A DNA stretch of 64,000 bases from Zea mays (lineage: Eukaryota > Streptophyta > Magnoliopsida > Poales > Poaceae), in the NCBI RefSeq assembly GCF_902167145.1, contig NC_050104.1:15150001-15214000 (forward strand), read 5' to 3'. Below are positions 43,170-55,701 of the stretch, one piece after another; the first letter of the stretch is position 1; each line of letters begins with the position of its first letter. The notes below the pieces were generated by a model that saw nothing but the letters and a program-made list of their open reading frames with translations, had not been told where the DNA came from and did not search any database. Both the position numbers and the translations under genes were made by a program.

Positions 43170-44039
43170 ATGGCTTCCCACGGATCCTCAGACAACGGGA
43201 ATGCACTGTCCCACACTGACGGGCTTGCACGAGAGGGCTTTCCCCGTATTTTATGGGAGGTACTTCAGGGGGCCGGATACACGACGCCTCCTCAGTACGC
43301 GGTGCAGCAGTTCGAGAAGCATCGAGTGCCCCGCTGTAGGGTGAGGATGACCCTGGAGCCTCATCCCCTACAGCCAGGCTGGCGTTCATTGGACTCCGAG
43401 TCCTTTGGATACCAGGCTGAGGACACGATAGAGGCGATTGCTCTGCACGGATTAACCACTTTCTGCGGATTCCATCCCTTGGAGCTGGCTACCCACCCCA
43501 TTGGCTTGTTCCCCGCCGAGAGGGAGGATGACCCAATGTGGAAGGATCGGGTGGAGCATGCCAAGGACATCTGGGCCATCTACCCAGGTCAGACCGCACA
43601 CTTGACTGTACGGTGCATGAATGCTCTGTACCGTCTGCAAGTGATGCGCGGTGAGGCAATGTCCCATCTGATGGCATTGTTGGAGGCAACAAAGATCACC
43701 CTGGACAACAGAGAGGAGCTCGTGGTTGATTTGTCCACTGAGATGGTGGAAAAGGATTTGCAGGTGGAGCAGTTATCCAATGAGATCCAAGAGTTGGAGG
43801 AATTAGTGGGTACCAGGGAGAACACCATCGAGGTTCTCGAGGATCAGCTCATTAACACCCAGCAGCAGCTTACCGAGGCTAATGAGCACCTGGATATGCA
43901 TCACCAGGAGATCCAGGACATGGAGGCCAACGAGGACGTCGACATTGAGGGAGGAGAGGAGCCTGCCTCCGGCGTGGACACTGCTGGCTCCGGGAGACCA
44001 CCTTCCCCCAAGTCGAGTGTTGCCTCGTTCGCTCACTAG
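43170..44039 (+). CDS. Extra coiled-coil ORF upstream of chromovirus gag
   Basis: The 289-residue frame is intact. ATG 43170 follows a pyrimidine-rich stretch and acacag, which looks like a splice acceptor. Residues 1-150 form a globular-looking part (GFPRILWEVLQGAGYTTPPQ, then FCGFHPLELATHPIGLFPAE, then HLTVRCMNALYRLQVMRGEA). Residues about 165-260 are a coiled coil (STEMVEKDLQVEQLSNEIQE, then NTIEVLEDQL). The tail is acidic, then Pro/Ser-rich. I know no function. It precedes gag on the same strand and is undamaged although gag and pol are not. It could be a gag-like or RNA-binding accessory protein, but that is a guess. Confidence 0.6.
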   Translation: MASHGSSDNGNALSHTDGLAREGFPRILWEVLQGAGYTTPPQYAVQQFEKHRVPRCRVRMTLEPHPLQPGWRSLDSESFGYQAEDTIEAIALHGLTTFCGFHPLELATHPIGLFPAEREDDPMWKDRVEHAKDIWAIYPGQTAHLTVRCMNALYRLQVMRGEAMSHLMALLEATKITLDNREELVVDLSTEMVEKDLQVEQLSNEIQELEELVGTRENTIEVLEDQLINTQQQLTEANEHLDMHHQEIQDMEANEDVDIEGGEEPASGVDTAGSGRPPSPKSSVASFAH

Positions 44040-44342
44040 GTGTCAGGGATAGAGTTAGAAGTCGGTGATGGTAGGACTCCTCGCAGCTAGCTTAGCTTTT
44101 GCACCCATAGGGTACTAGGCTAGGTAGAGTTGAGTCTTTTTGGGGCCATTGATGTAACCGTGACAAACTCTTTTGGAAGCATGGTTGATGGATGATGTCA
44201 GTTTTAAATTTGGAAGGAAAGTTTATGCCTTTTGAAATCCTTTTTGTTTATGTCAGAATCTATCAATTTGCCTTTGACTCCTTCACCGCGATTAAACCTT
44301 GAACTTGGAGATATGGTATTAAGTATATATGTGATTTTTCAG

Positions 44343-45331
44343 ATGGCCGGGAGACAGCGCCGTGGCCAGAATGAGCGCGTTCCTCCACCGCCGCCACCGC
44401 CTCCCACTCTGCAGGAGCTAATGGCTCAGCAGAATGAGATCTTGAGGCAGCTAGCTCAGCGTCAGCCACCACCTCAGCATTATGGTGGTGGGGACCATCA
44501 GCGTCACCCTGCGGCAGCTACCTACCAGGAGTTCCTCAGTACCCAGCCTCCATTGTTCACAAGGGCAGAGGACCCACTTGATGTAGATGTGTGGTTGAGA
44601 GTAGTGGAATCCAAATTCCCGCTACTCCATGGAGCTTGTTCAGAGGTCACTAAAGTCAGGTTCGCCACCCAGCAGCTTCGCGGACCCGCAAGGACTTGGT
44701 GGGACCATTTCCTTGCCATGCAGCCAGAGGACCGAGAGGTGGAATGGAGAGAGTTCAAGGCAGCTTTCCGGGGACACCACATACCAGCCGGGATTATGGA
44801 CCGAAAGCTCAACGAGTTTCTAGCACTCACTCAGGGCAACAGGACCGTGTTGCAGTATGCTCAGCTTTTAATGACCTATACCAGTATGCTGGGTATCATG
44901 CAGATACAGACGAGAAGAAGAGAGACAGGTTCAGGAGGGGGCTCAGCACTAAGCTCCGTGACCGTCTCAACACCGTCAGGGCCAACAGCTACAATGAGTT
45001 GGTCAACATGGCTATCTCCCAGGAGGACTGCATCACAGCTCGTCAGGCCGAAAAGAAGAGGAAGACCCCTGTGGCAGGACCCTCAGCTCAGCCACAGCAC
45101 TTCAGGATTGTGTCTGACACTCAGAACAGGGGACCCCAGCAACAGCAAGGGAGATGGGTGATCCGACCGCAGCAGCAGCAGCAGCAGGCACCCAACCGCA
45201 CCCAGTTTCTAGCTCAGAGGAACAATCAGCAGCAGCAGTATCGCCAGGCAAATGACAATAGGTGTTTCACATGCGGAAACACCGGACACTATGCCAAGAA
45301 TTGCCCTAGGAACCAGCAGAGGCAAGGGTAG
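44343..45331 (+). pseudogene. Chromovirus gag (one frameshift)
   Basis: ATG 44343 (MAGRQRRGQNERVPPPPPPP) again follows ttttcag. A retrotransposon gag domain is seen: DVWLRVVESKFPLLHG, then ARTWWDHFLAMQPEDREVEW, then GIMDRKLNEFLALTQG. Near 44863 the frame shifts by one base inside LQYAQ, and the rest follows in another frame (YADTDEKK-like helix, KLRDRLNTVRANSYNELVNM). It includes Gln-rich runs and the zinc knuckle CFTCGNTGHYAKNC. It ends TAG at 45329-45331. The original product would have bound RNA and built particles. Confidence 0.85.
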
Positions 45332-48300
45332 AATGTTAATCAGAATCAAGGCAAGAGACAGAAGGTGCAAGTGAGGCAGGGCAGGCTGAACTTCACCACC
45401 ATGGCTGATATTCCAGAGGGAGCACCCGTCATGACTGGTACCTTTACAGTTTTGAATTATCCTGCTATTATTCTTTTTGATTCTCGTGCATCACATAGTT
45501 TTATCAGTGCCAAATTTAGTGCCAAGTGCTAGTTGCCTTTTCACCACACCAATGGGGGCATTACTATTTCAACACCAGGATGCAGGGTTGCCACTTATCA
45601 AATCAACAGGCAAGTGCCTATAAAATTTGGTAGTCTTGTGATTAGAACCACCCTTCTCATCTTAGGATTGGATAGCGTGGATATTATATTGGGAGCTGAC
45701 TGGTTGACCAGGCATCGGGCAGTATTGGGTATTGCAGCCAGGGCCATTGAAATTCATTCCCCTGCTTATGGTGAGACTGTTTTATATTTGCCCGACCAAG
45801 GTTGTACCCGTTCCTGTGCCTTTGTTATGATAGAATCCCCAGTGGAAAAGATCCCAGTGGTCTGTGACTACCCGGATGTGTTTCCGGATGAATTGCCAGG
45901 GATGCCACCTGACCGAGACATTGAGTTCGCCATTGAATTGCAACCCGGGACTGCTCCTATCTCCAAGAGACCCTATAGGATGCCTCCCGCGGAATTGGCA
46001 GAACTGAAAAAGCAATTGCAAGAGTTGTTGGACAAGGGGTTCATTCGCCCAAGTACTTCACCATGGGGATGTCCAGCCTTATTTGTGAAGAAAAAGGATG
46101 AGAGTTTGAGAATGTGTGTTGACTACCGCCCTCTCAATGCGGTGACTATCAAGAACAAATATCCACTGCCCCGCATTGATGTCTTGTTTGATCAATTGGT
46201 GGGAGCCAAGGTGTTCTCCAAGATAGATCTTTGCTCAGGCTACCACCAGATTAAGATCCATGCCAGTGATATTCCCAAGACGGCCTTCTCCACCAGATAT
46301 GGGCTTTATGAGTTTTTGGTAATGTCTTTTGGGCTGACCAATGCCCCGGCTTATTTTATGTACTTGATGAACTCAGTGTTTATGCCAGAATTGGACAAGT
46401 TCGTGGTCGTTTTCATTGATGATATTCTGGTCTATTCCAAGAATGAAGACGAACATACTGAGCACCTGCACATCGTGCTTCACCGGCTGCGCGATCATCG
46501 TCTTTATGCTAAGTTGTCTAAATGTGAATTCTGGCTGAAGGAGATCAAATTCTTGGGTCACACAATTTCTCAGGATGGGATATCAGTTGATCCTGAGAAG
46601 GTACAAGAGGTGATGGATTGGAAACCCCCGACTACAGTGAGGCAGATTCGGAGTTTCTTGGGTTTGGCAGGGTATTATCGACGATTCATTCCGGATTTCT
46701 CTAGAATCGCCAAACCAATGACTGAACTGTTAAAGAAAGGAGTCAAGTATGATTGGAGCCAAAAGTGAGAAGATGCCTTCCATACCCTGAGGCAGCATTT
46801 GACAACAGCCCCAGTGCTGGCTCAACCTGATAGCACCAAGCCATTTGAAGTTTATTGTGATGCTTCTGGTACAGGATTGGGATGTGTCTTAATGCAAGAT
46901 AACAGAGTCATTGCTTATGCTTCCCGAGCACTCAGACCCCATGAGCAGAACTACCCTACACATGATCTGGAATTGGCCGCTGTGGTTCATGCTCTTAAGA
47001 TATGGAGACACTACTTGATGGGAGCTCACTGTAACATCTACACTGATCACAAGAGTCTCAAGTACATCTTCACTCAGGCAGATCTGAACATGAGGCAGAG
47101 GAGATGGTTAGAATTAATCAAGGATTATGATTTGGAGGTGCATTACCATCCTGGCAAAGCCAATATTGTGGCAGATGCCTTGAGCGGAAAGGCCCAGTGC
47201 AATTGTATGAGCATGGATGCAAGAGTTACCACCCTGTGCGATGAATTGTGCAAGCTAAACCTGGAAGTTGTTTCTTCAGGTGCCTTAAGTTATATCTCGG
47301 TAGAGCCCACATTGCAAGAGCAAATAGCCAGGGCACAGATTGAAGATAACGGTGTTCAGGTTATCAAAGAAATGATCAAGCAGAAGGCAGAGAAATACAA
47401 GTGCTTCTGTCAGGACAGCAAGGGAATTTTATGGTTTGGAGATCGATTGGTTGTCCCAAGGACCCTGAGCTCAGAAAGAAGATACTGGATGAAGCTCACC
47501 TTTCCAAGTTCTCCATGCACCCTGGTAGCAACAAAATGTATCATGATCTCAGATCTTTATATTGGTGGACCAGAATGAAGAGGGAAATTGCAAAGTACAT
47601 ATCCGAGTGTGACACTTGCCAGAGGATAAAAGCTAGTCACTTGAAGGCAGTAGGCCCTTTGCAACCCCTTCCCATACCATCTTGGAAATGGGAGGACATT
47701 TGCATGGACTTAATAGTAGGATTGCCCAATACCTCCAGGCACCATGATTCCATTTGGGTTATTGTGGACAGATTGACCAGGACTGCTCATTTCTTGCTAG
47801 TGCATACCACCCACAAGATAGAGAAGTATGCAGAAATTTATGTTGATCAAATAGTGCGATTGCATGGTATTCCAAAGACCATTGTATCTGACAGAGGAGC
47901 ACTGTTTGTGGCACGCTTTTGGGAGCAGCTCCAAGAATCGCTTGGGACCCATGTCATACGAAGCTCAGCATACCATCCCCAAACCGATGGCCAGACAGAA
48001 AGGGTAAACCAGACTTTAGAAGATATGTTAAGGGCATGTGTACTGCACTACGGAAAAGATTGGGACAAGTGTCTTTCCTTGGCTGAGTTTTCCTATAATA
48101 ACAGCTATCAGTCCAGTCTAAAGATGGCACCTTTTGAAGCTTTGTATGGGAGAAGATGTAGAACCCCGCTGAATTGGTCTCAAGCAGGAGAAAGGGAAAT
48201 ATTTGGGCCAGATTTGGTACTTGGGGCAGAGGAAAAGGTCAGGGTTATTACAAAGAACTTAGAAGCTGCTCAGGCCAGACAAAAGAGCTATCATGACAAG

Positions 48301-48759
48301 AGGCGGAAGCCTCTACAGTTTGAGGTGGGAGATCATGTTTATCTTAAGGTATCACCCACCAAGGGTGTCCAGAGATTCGGAATTAAGGGCAAGTTAACTC
48401 CTCGTTACATTGGACCCTATGAGATCAAAGCAAGTTGTGGACCTGTAGCCTATCAATTGGAATTGCCACCTCACATGTCAGCAGTTCACAATGTGTTTCA
48501 TGTATCTCAGCTGCGGAAATGTGTCCGCCTACCCACTGAAGTGCTACCTGAATCAGATCTTGAGATAGAACCAGACTTATCTTATCAAGAGTGCCCAGTC
48601 AAGGTATTGGATCAGAAGGAGAGATCAACACGGGCAAGGTCAATCAGAATGTATAAAGTTCAGTGGAGTCACCATTCAGCAGAAGAAGCTACATGGGAGA
48701 CTGAGGATTTTCTACGCTCCCGCTTCCCCGACTTTCTGCCCAAAGGAGTCGGTACGTAA
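45332..48759 (+). pseudogene. Chromovirus pol: protease, RT, RNase H, integrase, chromodomain (broken)
   Basis: The frame continues from gag through a protease whose active site reads FDSRASHSFI: Asp-Ser-Arg replaces Asp-Ser-Gly at 45479-45487. RT follows ([33 protein letters not shown], catalytic [10 protein letters not shown]), then RNase H ([16 protein letters not shown]). The integrase has an HHCC region ([25 protein letters not shown]) and core (SDRGALFVARFWEQLQ, HPQTDGQTERVNQTLED). The chromodomain is near 48640-48735 (YKVQWSHHSAEEATWETEDF), which places it in the Tekay clade and would direct integration to particular chromatin. Damage: TAG 45530-45532, TGA 46766-46768 and a 1-nt loss near 47457. 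Confidence 0.9.
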
Positions 48760-48998
48760 CCCCAAAACCCCACCCCCACCTGCCCTTTGAATACAATTAT
48801 AAGAAAACTTAGATAACAAGGATAGTCTAAGTTGTGAATTTAACTTAAAAAGGACTTCCTTCTGAAGTTGCAAAGAGAATGACATTCGAAGAGCAGTTAA
48901 CAAGAGAAACTTGAGTATAAGAAAGAGTAGCACACCCTCGTGCCTTAGTAGCACCCCTCTAGAGGACTCTGCCTAAAATCTCAGGACGAGATTCCTTT

Positions 48999-49010
48999 AA
49001 GGGGGGAGGG
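48999..49010 (+). promoter_or_regulatory. Chromovirus polypurine tract
   Basis: aaggggggaggg sits one base before the 3' LTR start at 49012. Confidence 0.65.
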
Positions 49011-49011
49011 C

Positions 49012-49517
49012 TGTAACACCTCAGGTGTTACCATGGCTAGAGCACACCTTGGTACTAAGGACTATGATCACATGTGGTAAAAACTTAAGGAGAACATAAG
49101 AACCTTGGAGACCATGTGTTAACCAAGATTTGCTAATGACCTAAAAAGCACCACTCAAACTTTTGTGCACTTACTACCTTGGGCAAGAAGGGGGAAAACC
49201 CTAGACCTCTCTTGAACCCTATCTTCCAAAACCATGGTTGAGAGGGGGAAAGAATAAGCAAATGTGCAAACCATGAGTTAATCTTTAACCAAACCTTAAG
49301 TAACTTTATAACCAGCAAATGTGGGAAGGAAACGTTGCAAAAAGACCCCTGGAGAAACCCCAAATCCATTCCTTAAGTGGAGAGAGAGCTAGAGCTCTCT
49401 ATTTCTCTCTAAGTCAAAAACTACACCTACACTAAAGATCAGCCGTGTTCACCTTGGAGATGGCACCAAAACCACCTATGTTCTATACCAAAAAATGTGG
49501 CATACCACCTAGGGCAC
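49012..49517 (+). mobile_element. 3' LTR of the chromovirus, first part
   Basis: Nearly identical to 38446-38912, but with an extra 36 bp (49378-49413). It is interrupted at ggcac by Zeon copy 2. Confidence 0.9.
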
Positions 49518-50206
49518 TGTTGGGGGCCTTCGGCTTCCGAAGGTCCTCAAAAACATGATTTGACAATGTTTTCCAAGAGAAATATGTAAACAGGTACCTT
49601 CGAAGTTAGATTGCGGGTATACAAAAGTACGGTTGAAGACGAAGCTCGACCGGGACTAAAGGCGATCACGACGAAGGAAAAGACGATCACGAAGCTATGT
49701 GCAGAAAAGCTTCGGCATAACAGCAGAAAAGGGGAACCGACTTAAAGATGAAAAGCCAAATTAGACCTTGAAGAATTACTATAGAGTTATTGTTAAATGT
49801 AATGGGTATTAATGTAATTTTGCATGGGCTGCGACCCGTGCCTATAAATAGGTGAACAGTATTCCCGTACTGTTCACGCTGACTTGGCATTTGCTTTTGC
49901 ATCACACCTGTATTCACATTCCTTCAAGCCGAAGGTATATTTGTAATTTACCATTATTTACATGAGTAATATAAGTAGAAAATAAATTAATAATAATATT
50001 TACAGAGATTATGTTATTTCTTATATTCTGTGCTTAAATACTCTTTATCTTTTGTTATGTTCATGAAGGTTTGTCCTTCATGACCTTCGTCCGAAATCCA
50101 TTATATCCGAAGGGAAATAATGATTCAGAGGACGAAGGGTATTGATATTTAACATCTTGTGTTGCCTTGTTCTTGATTCATAGCATTTGAGAACGAGTCC
50201 CCAACA
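49518..50206 (+). mobile_element. Zeon copy 2, 5' LTR
   Basis: 689 bp, tgttgggggccttcggcttcc to gagtccccaaca. The TATA box is at 49843-49850 (cctataaatagg). It is followed by the primer-binding site tggcgcccacctccggt at 50208. Confidence 0.9.
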
Positions 50207-50280
50207 TTGGCGCCCACCTCCGGTGAACTCACTTCCATTTCTTGAGCTTTTGAACATCTTCGGCAAACATCACCTTCGTC

Positions 50281-51798
50281 ATGCCGCCGAAGAAGGCTTC
50301 AGCGACAGGGGCTGCCACTCTGCAGCCGCTGGACCCCAATCAGGACGCCCTTTCTCTTAGGGAGGCCCGAAGCCAGAAGAGGAAGGCCACCAGTCCAACG
50401 CCTCCGGAGGATGACTTGGACCAGGAAATCCAAAACCTGGAGATGCTCCAACAACAGGTGTAACAAAAGAAGGAGAAGATGGCTCGTCTAGCTGACCTTC
50501 AGAGGTAGATAGATGAAGCTTCGGAAGAGGTTCGTCATCTTGTTCAGGATGACCAGAACCGAAGGCCTCCGCGCAGAGAGCTCCATCAGGAGGGTTTCTA
50601 CAATGAGGATGATTGGTATGAAGATTTCCATCATGGAAATTTTGCTTTTGATGATGCTTCTTTTCTATCAACAGAATTGCAGGCTACACCATGGCCCCAG
50701 TCTTACAAGCCACCTCAGCTCCCCATGTATGATGGTCATTCAGACCCGAAGCAATTTCTGATGAGTTATGAGGCAACCATATCTTCGTATGGTGGCAATA
50801 CAACAGTTATGGCAAAGTCTTTTGTCATGGCCGTCAAGAGTGTTGCTCAAACTTGGTACTCCTCTCTTCGACCAGGGACAATTACTTCATGGCAAAAGCT
50901 GAAGGATATGTTGATAACCAGCTTTCAAGGATTTCAGACAAAGCCAGTCACCGCTCAGGCTCTATTCCAGTGTACCCAGGACCACGAAGAATATCTTCAG
51001 GCGTATGTCAGAAGGTTTCTGCGTCTGAGGGCACAGGCGCCAACAGTGCCCAATGAAATTGTCATTGAGGCCATGATTAAGGGACTTCGGCCGGGACCTT
51101 CAGCGCAATACTTTGCCAGGAAGCCGCCACAGACTTTGGAGAAGCTGCTCCAGAAGATGGACGAGTATATTCGAGCTGACAATGACTTTCGTCAAAGAAG
51201 GGAGGAAGCATTCAGGTTTTCCGAAATAACCAGGGGCTTCGTAGGAAGATTTCACCCAAGGCACGTCAGGTCAATTCATAATTCTACTCAAAATGACGAT
51301 AGAGGGAGTCAGCAGCAAAAGCCACAATATTCTTCACAAGCTTCGGGGCAGCAGCAAAGCTCTTTTCGGCCGCCAGTGCCAAGGGGCAGAGGCGCCAGGG
51401 GCTTCGGGGGAAGATTTGGAGATCAGCCAAGAAAGATTTACTGCCTATTCTGTGGTGAAGACAAGGGCCATACTACCAGGATGTGTCATGTTACCATCCA
51501 GAAGCAAAAGGAGATAGCAGAAGCTGCAGCACAACAAAGTCAGCCGAAGCAAGTCATGCATACTGCTTCGTATCATTCGCCTTACATTCCAGAATATATA
51601 GGCAATCACCCTGCAGCTTCTGTTGCTTCGGCAAGCCAACCCCAAGCATCTTGGCAGCAGCCTCTGCCGCTACCACCAACACAAAGAGGCCAGCAGCCAG
51701 AAGGGAGTCAGCGCACTAACCCCCAGCGGGACTTCAGAGAGGAGTCCGAAGCTCGCACAGTCAATAGCACTGTGCCAGAGTCGAAGCACATTTACTGA
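50281..51798 (+). pseudogene. Zeon copy 2 gag (two nonsense codons)
   Basis: 506 codons counting the final stop, the same length as in copy 1 and in one frame. Two internal stops occur early: TAA at about 50461 (after MLQQQV) and TAG at about 50506 (after ADLQR). Both sit where copy 1 has Gln codons, so each is a C-to-T change. The gag domain and the knuckle YCLFCGEDKGHTTRMC are otherwise preserved. Confidence 0.9.
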
Positions 51799-52086
51799 CA
51801 AATATCCTACCTCGACAGCAGTTTTTTCGCATTTTCACATTCAGTATTGCTTTCTTTTTAATAAGGAACAATTAAGGGTAGTTTTAACGTCTTTTATCGC
51901 CTTTCAATTTCTTGTAATAGTTTCTCTCTTTACTGTAATGAAAATATATCTTCTCCATAGGCCTGAGATGCCGAAGCATGAGAATTTATGATTGACAAGG
52001 AGGATTTTCGAAGTTATCAAAAATTTGTTCTAAGGAACGCATTGCTATTTATTCAAAGCAGCAAAAAGCCGTTCCTAAGGGAGCGC

Positions 52087-52325
52087 AGTGTAAGTTTTCT
52101 GAGCCAATAGCGAAAAATAAGCGCTGATTCCGCCGAAAGTAAAAGGCGAAGAAGCTCCTAAGGGAGGCTTACAGCGAAAAATAAACGCTGATTCCGCTGA
52201 AGTAAAAGGCGAAGAAGCTCCTAAGGGAGGCTTACAGCGAAAAATAAACGCTGATTCCGCTGAAGTAAAAGGCGAAGAAGCTCCTAAGGGAGGCTTACAG
52301 CGAAAAGTCAGCGCTGATATAAAAA
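52087..52325. repeat. 63-bp tandem array in Zeon copy 2
   Basis: ggaggcttacagcgaaaa starts at about 52163, 52226 and 52289. It is the reverse-complement counterpart of the array at 29130-29345, with one base less per unit. The open frame 52075-52368 on the minus strand is produced by the 63-bp period (a multiple of 3). Confidence 0.85.
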
Positions 52326-55300
52326 GATTGTGTGCTTTATTGCAGGGATGTGTGTACTTTCGGCACAAATATCATTTTGCATAACATAACATCATCACAT
52401 CATTCAGCATAACATAAGCATCATACAACATATTGCATGCGGAACAAGAAGGGGATACACCATCGGTCTTTGGAGGGTGATTTGAAAAAGAGAAAATCGT
52501 GTTAAGGCACAAGATAAATCAAGAAGACATGTAGCTTCATTAGAGAGGCAACATAAAACAGCTTCGGAGAATATTTCACGAAGCTTGGATATTCCCCATT
52601 AGAGAAGTTTGCAAATTCTTGCGATATATAAAAGATTTTCTTCACGAAGCATGAAAAGAAGGGAAGGTGTTTTTTCGCCGAAGGCTCAAAAAATGGTATG
52701 TATGCAAAATTTCATGCATCGTAAAGAATTGAACTATAAATAGATTATATATTACATTCAAAGTTACAATGTATTACACATGTTACGTTCCAAATGTTTC
52801 TACAATAGCATTTAATCCTCCTTAAGAACTATTTCTGCAGCTTCGTTTAGTAGCTGGTCGACAACCTTGTCCATGATGGCTTCGGCCATTTTTCTAATTT
52901 CATCGTCCCCTTCGAGTGGGGGCCCGGAGATGCTTCAGCAGGTTCTGAGGGAGGAGAAGATACGGCTATATTACTATTACAAACCGTGAACAAAGTCTGG
53001 AATAAAAAATTACAATAGAATGAAAACCACTAATTAATACCTATTTGCCCTTCGGGCTCTGTACTTTTCTCAGCAGCCTCTGCTATTTTTCTAGCATCGT
53101 GGATGCCTTTTTCGCTCTTTTGAATAATTTCTTGGGCCATTTCTCGGCCGCCGTTGTCCCAGATATCGGTGAAAATTTTTCCGCCGATCATGCTTGCTTC
53201 GGCTGAGGAGTCTTTAATGTCTTCGGAGGACAAAGTAGCTTCGGATTGCGCTAAGGATTTTACATGCTCGCAACCTTTCCTCTCCAAAACAGTAGCAATT
53301 CCTCTAGCACCCGAAAAAGCACATATGTCTCCACGGCTATTCAGGATTTCCTCGAAGGCCTCAGCTTCGTGACTGATCCATTCCATCGGACCTTCGGGAT
53401 TGCCCCTTGAGAAATTCTCTTCGCTAGAGAATGCACCAACGTTGGCGAAGCTGGATTTTATCTTCTGAACGCACACTATAGATTTATCATAGCATCTTCT
53501 CTGGGATGCACGAAGCTCTTTAACATTTATTTCTAAATGATTGGCCCATTGATCACTAAGCTCTCATTTTGTCTCTTCAAGTATACGTTCTTCTTTAGCT
53601 CTGGCTAGCTGTTTCTGAAGATCTTTAATTTCGCGTTTTTGGGCTTCAGCTTGAGCCTTGGAGGTAGCTGTGTCTTCCTTTATCTTGTCCACCAATGTAA
53701 GCAGAATTTTATCTTTTTCCAGAGCTTCGTTTCTCAGCTTAATAACCTCTGATCGTAGATTGTTGAAAGCAATATCATAGCTCTCGTCTTCGGCATTCTT
53801 TTGCGCTCTCAGCGCGTTGCTCAATATTAAACCCTATATATATACAAGAATTAGTATAAGAACAAAAGAATGATTTGAAAATTATAAATTTCTAAATATA
53901 TAGTTCTCATACCTTTAAACTATTATATGCAAGACTATCTGCAAGATCGTCCTTCGTCATAGCGCAGAGTCCAGCTTCAAGTTTCGGAAACCCCATACTC
54001 CTAGCCATCTCCCGACAGACAGATAATTCTTTATTATCAGTGAGGCAGTATAGGAAGTCATCTTCGTCTGTCCCATTGAACACTAGTGCCCCCTTCGGAT
54101 ATTTTAATTCTCTGGCATAGTGATTAGCTTCATAAATCTCTTCTTCAGATAATTTCTTCCCCGAAGCATGTCGCACAATGTAATCGCGTATGGAGGAAGG
54201 TGCTTCGGGGGTAGCAGTGTCAGTTTCTTCAACCAAATTTGGCTCTGACATTTTTTCAGCTTCCAAAGCTGCCTTTGTAGCTTTTTCTTCGGTTTCCAAA
54301 GGTTCTTCCTTGGTGGGCTCTGAAGGCCCAGCCTCAGCTTCAGCTTCAGGCTGTTGCTTTGAAGCTTCAGCAACAAAGGCTTCAGTAGACACTCCAGAAG
54401 TTTCAAGAGTTTTCTTTGGAGTTATGCTTGAAGATTTAATTGTCTCCAGAACATCTAACACATTAACCATCCTCTTTCTTTTTGGGGTCACTGTTGGACC
54501 CATCTGGCTTTTTCCTGTTTCAACCTTTGCCGAAGGACCTGAGACTTCTGATGTTTTTGCTTCTTCAGCCCTTGGTTCTTCCATCTTTTCTGTTGCTGGC
54601 ACTTCGGCCAACTCTTTGATTTCTGGCAGCAGAGTTGAATCTTTAGCTTCGGTGGCCGAAGAGGTTTCACCGGCGAACTCAGGCACCGTGGCTGGTTCAA
54701 TATAGCGTGGCCGGTGTGTGAGAACCTTTACCCTTTGTCTCTTCGGCGCTGGCTCGCCAGGAGCGGCTGAAACAGTTTCTTTTGCAGAAGTTGTGCTTTT
54801 TCTTTTTTGACCCCGCGCTGGATAGCGGTAGTCGGGGTAGACAAACCCAATTGCGTCAAATACTCGGTTGAGTCTTTTCTTCTTTCGGCCTCCGAAGGCC
54901 GCTGATAATGCAGTGTCTTCGGCCTTTGAGTATACCCCAAGCAATTCATCACTTACAGTCTCAATGCTCTTTAACCAATCATCATCTGGCTCAACGAACT
55001 TGTCTCCGTACTTGAATGTGTACTTCAGCCTGACTAGTCCACCTTCGTCAGTTTCTCTAACAGTTTCTTTCGGCATTTCCCAGTTATCTGTAAGTGGCCA
55101 TACTCTGAAGGCAATATGTTCTTGTATTAAATCCCTTGTCCCTATAAAAGAGCAGACTACGCCGAAGGCCCTTTGGCACTCTTCGGCTACTTCATCCATT
55201 TCTACCTTCGGTTTCCGGAGTCCGAAGCGCTGCCAGATAGGACACATGATGATATCTTTAATATCTTCTCGAACCTTCAAATCATTTTTTACATAGAACC

Positions 55301-55701
55301 ATTCTTTCATCCATTCCCCGGGCCATCTCTTCTGAAAGGTTGGCACAGGACAGCTTGATCCAGAACGAGCACCGAAGCTGTAGCAACCAAAGTTGTTATG
55401 ATATTGCTCCTTACCCCAGGGCTTCGTCTCATATATTAACTCATGTATATTGCAAAAGCTTTTCGCACTTGGTTCCAGGCTCTGGCTCCTTACAGCCCAA
55501 ACGAAGACTCCCATTCTTATTATTGCTTCAGGGGTAAGTTGATGAAGATAAACCTGATATGTTTTCAGAACTTCTACCACAAACCTGCTTAAAGGAAATC
55601 GTAGCCCAGCTTTAAAAAAGCTTCGGAAGATCACGACTTCATTATCTTCGGGAGTCGGCACAGACTTCTCTCCGTCATCTGCCCTCACGATGGATTTTTT
55701 T

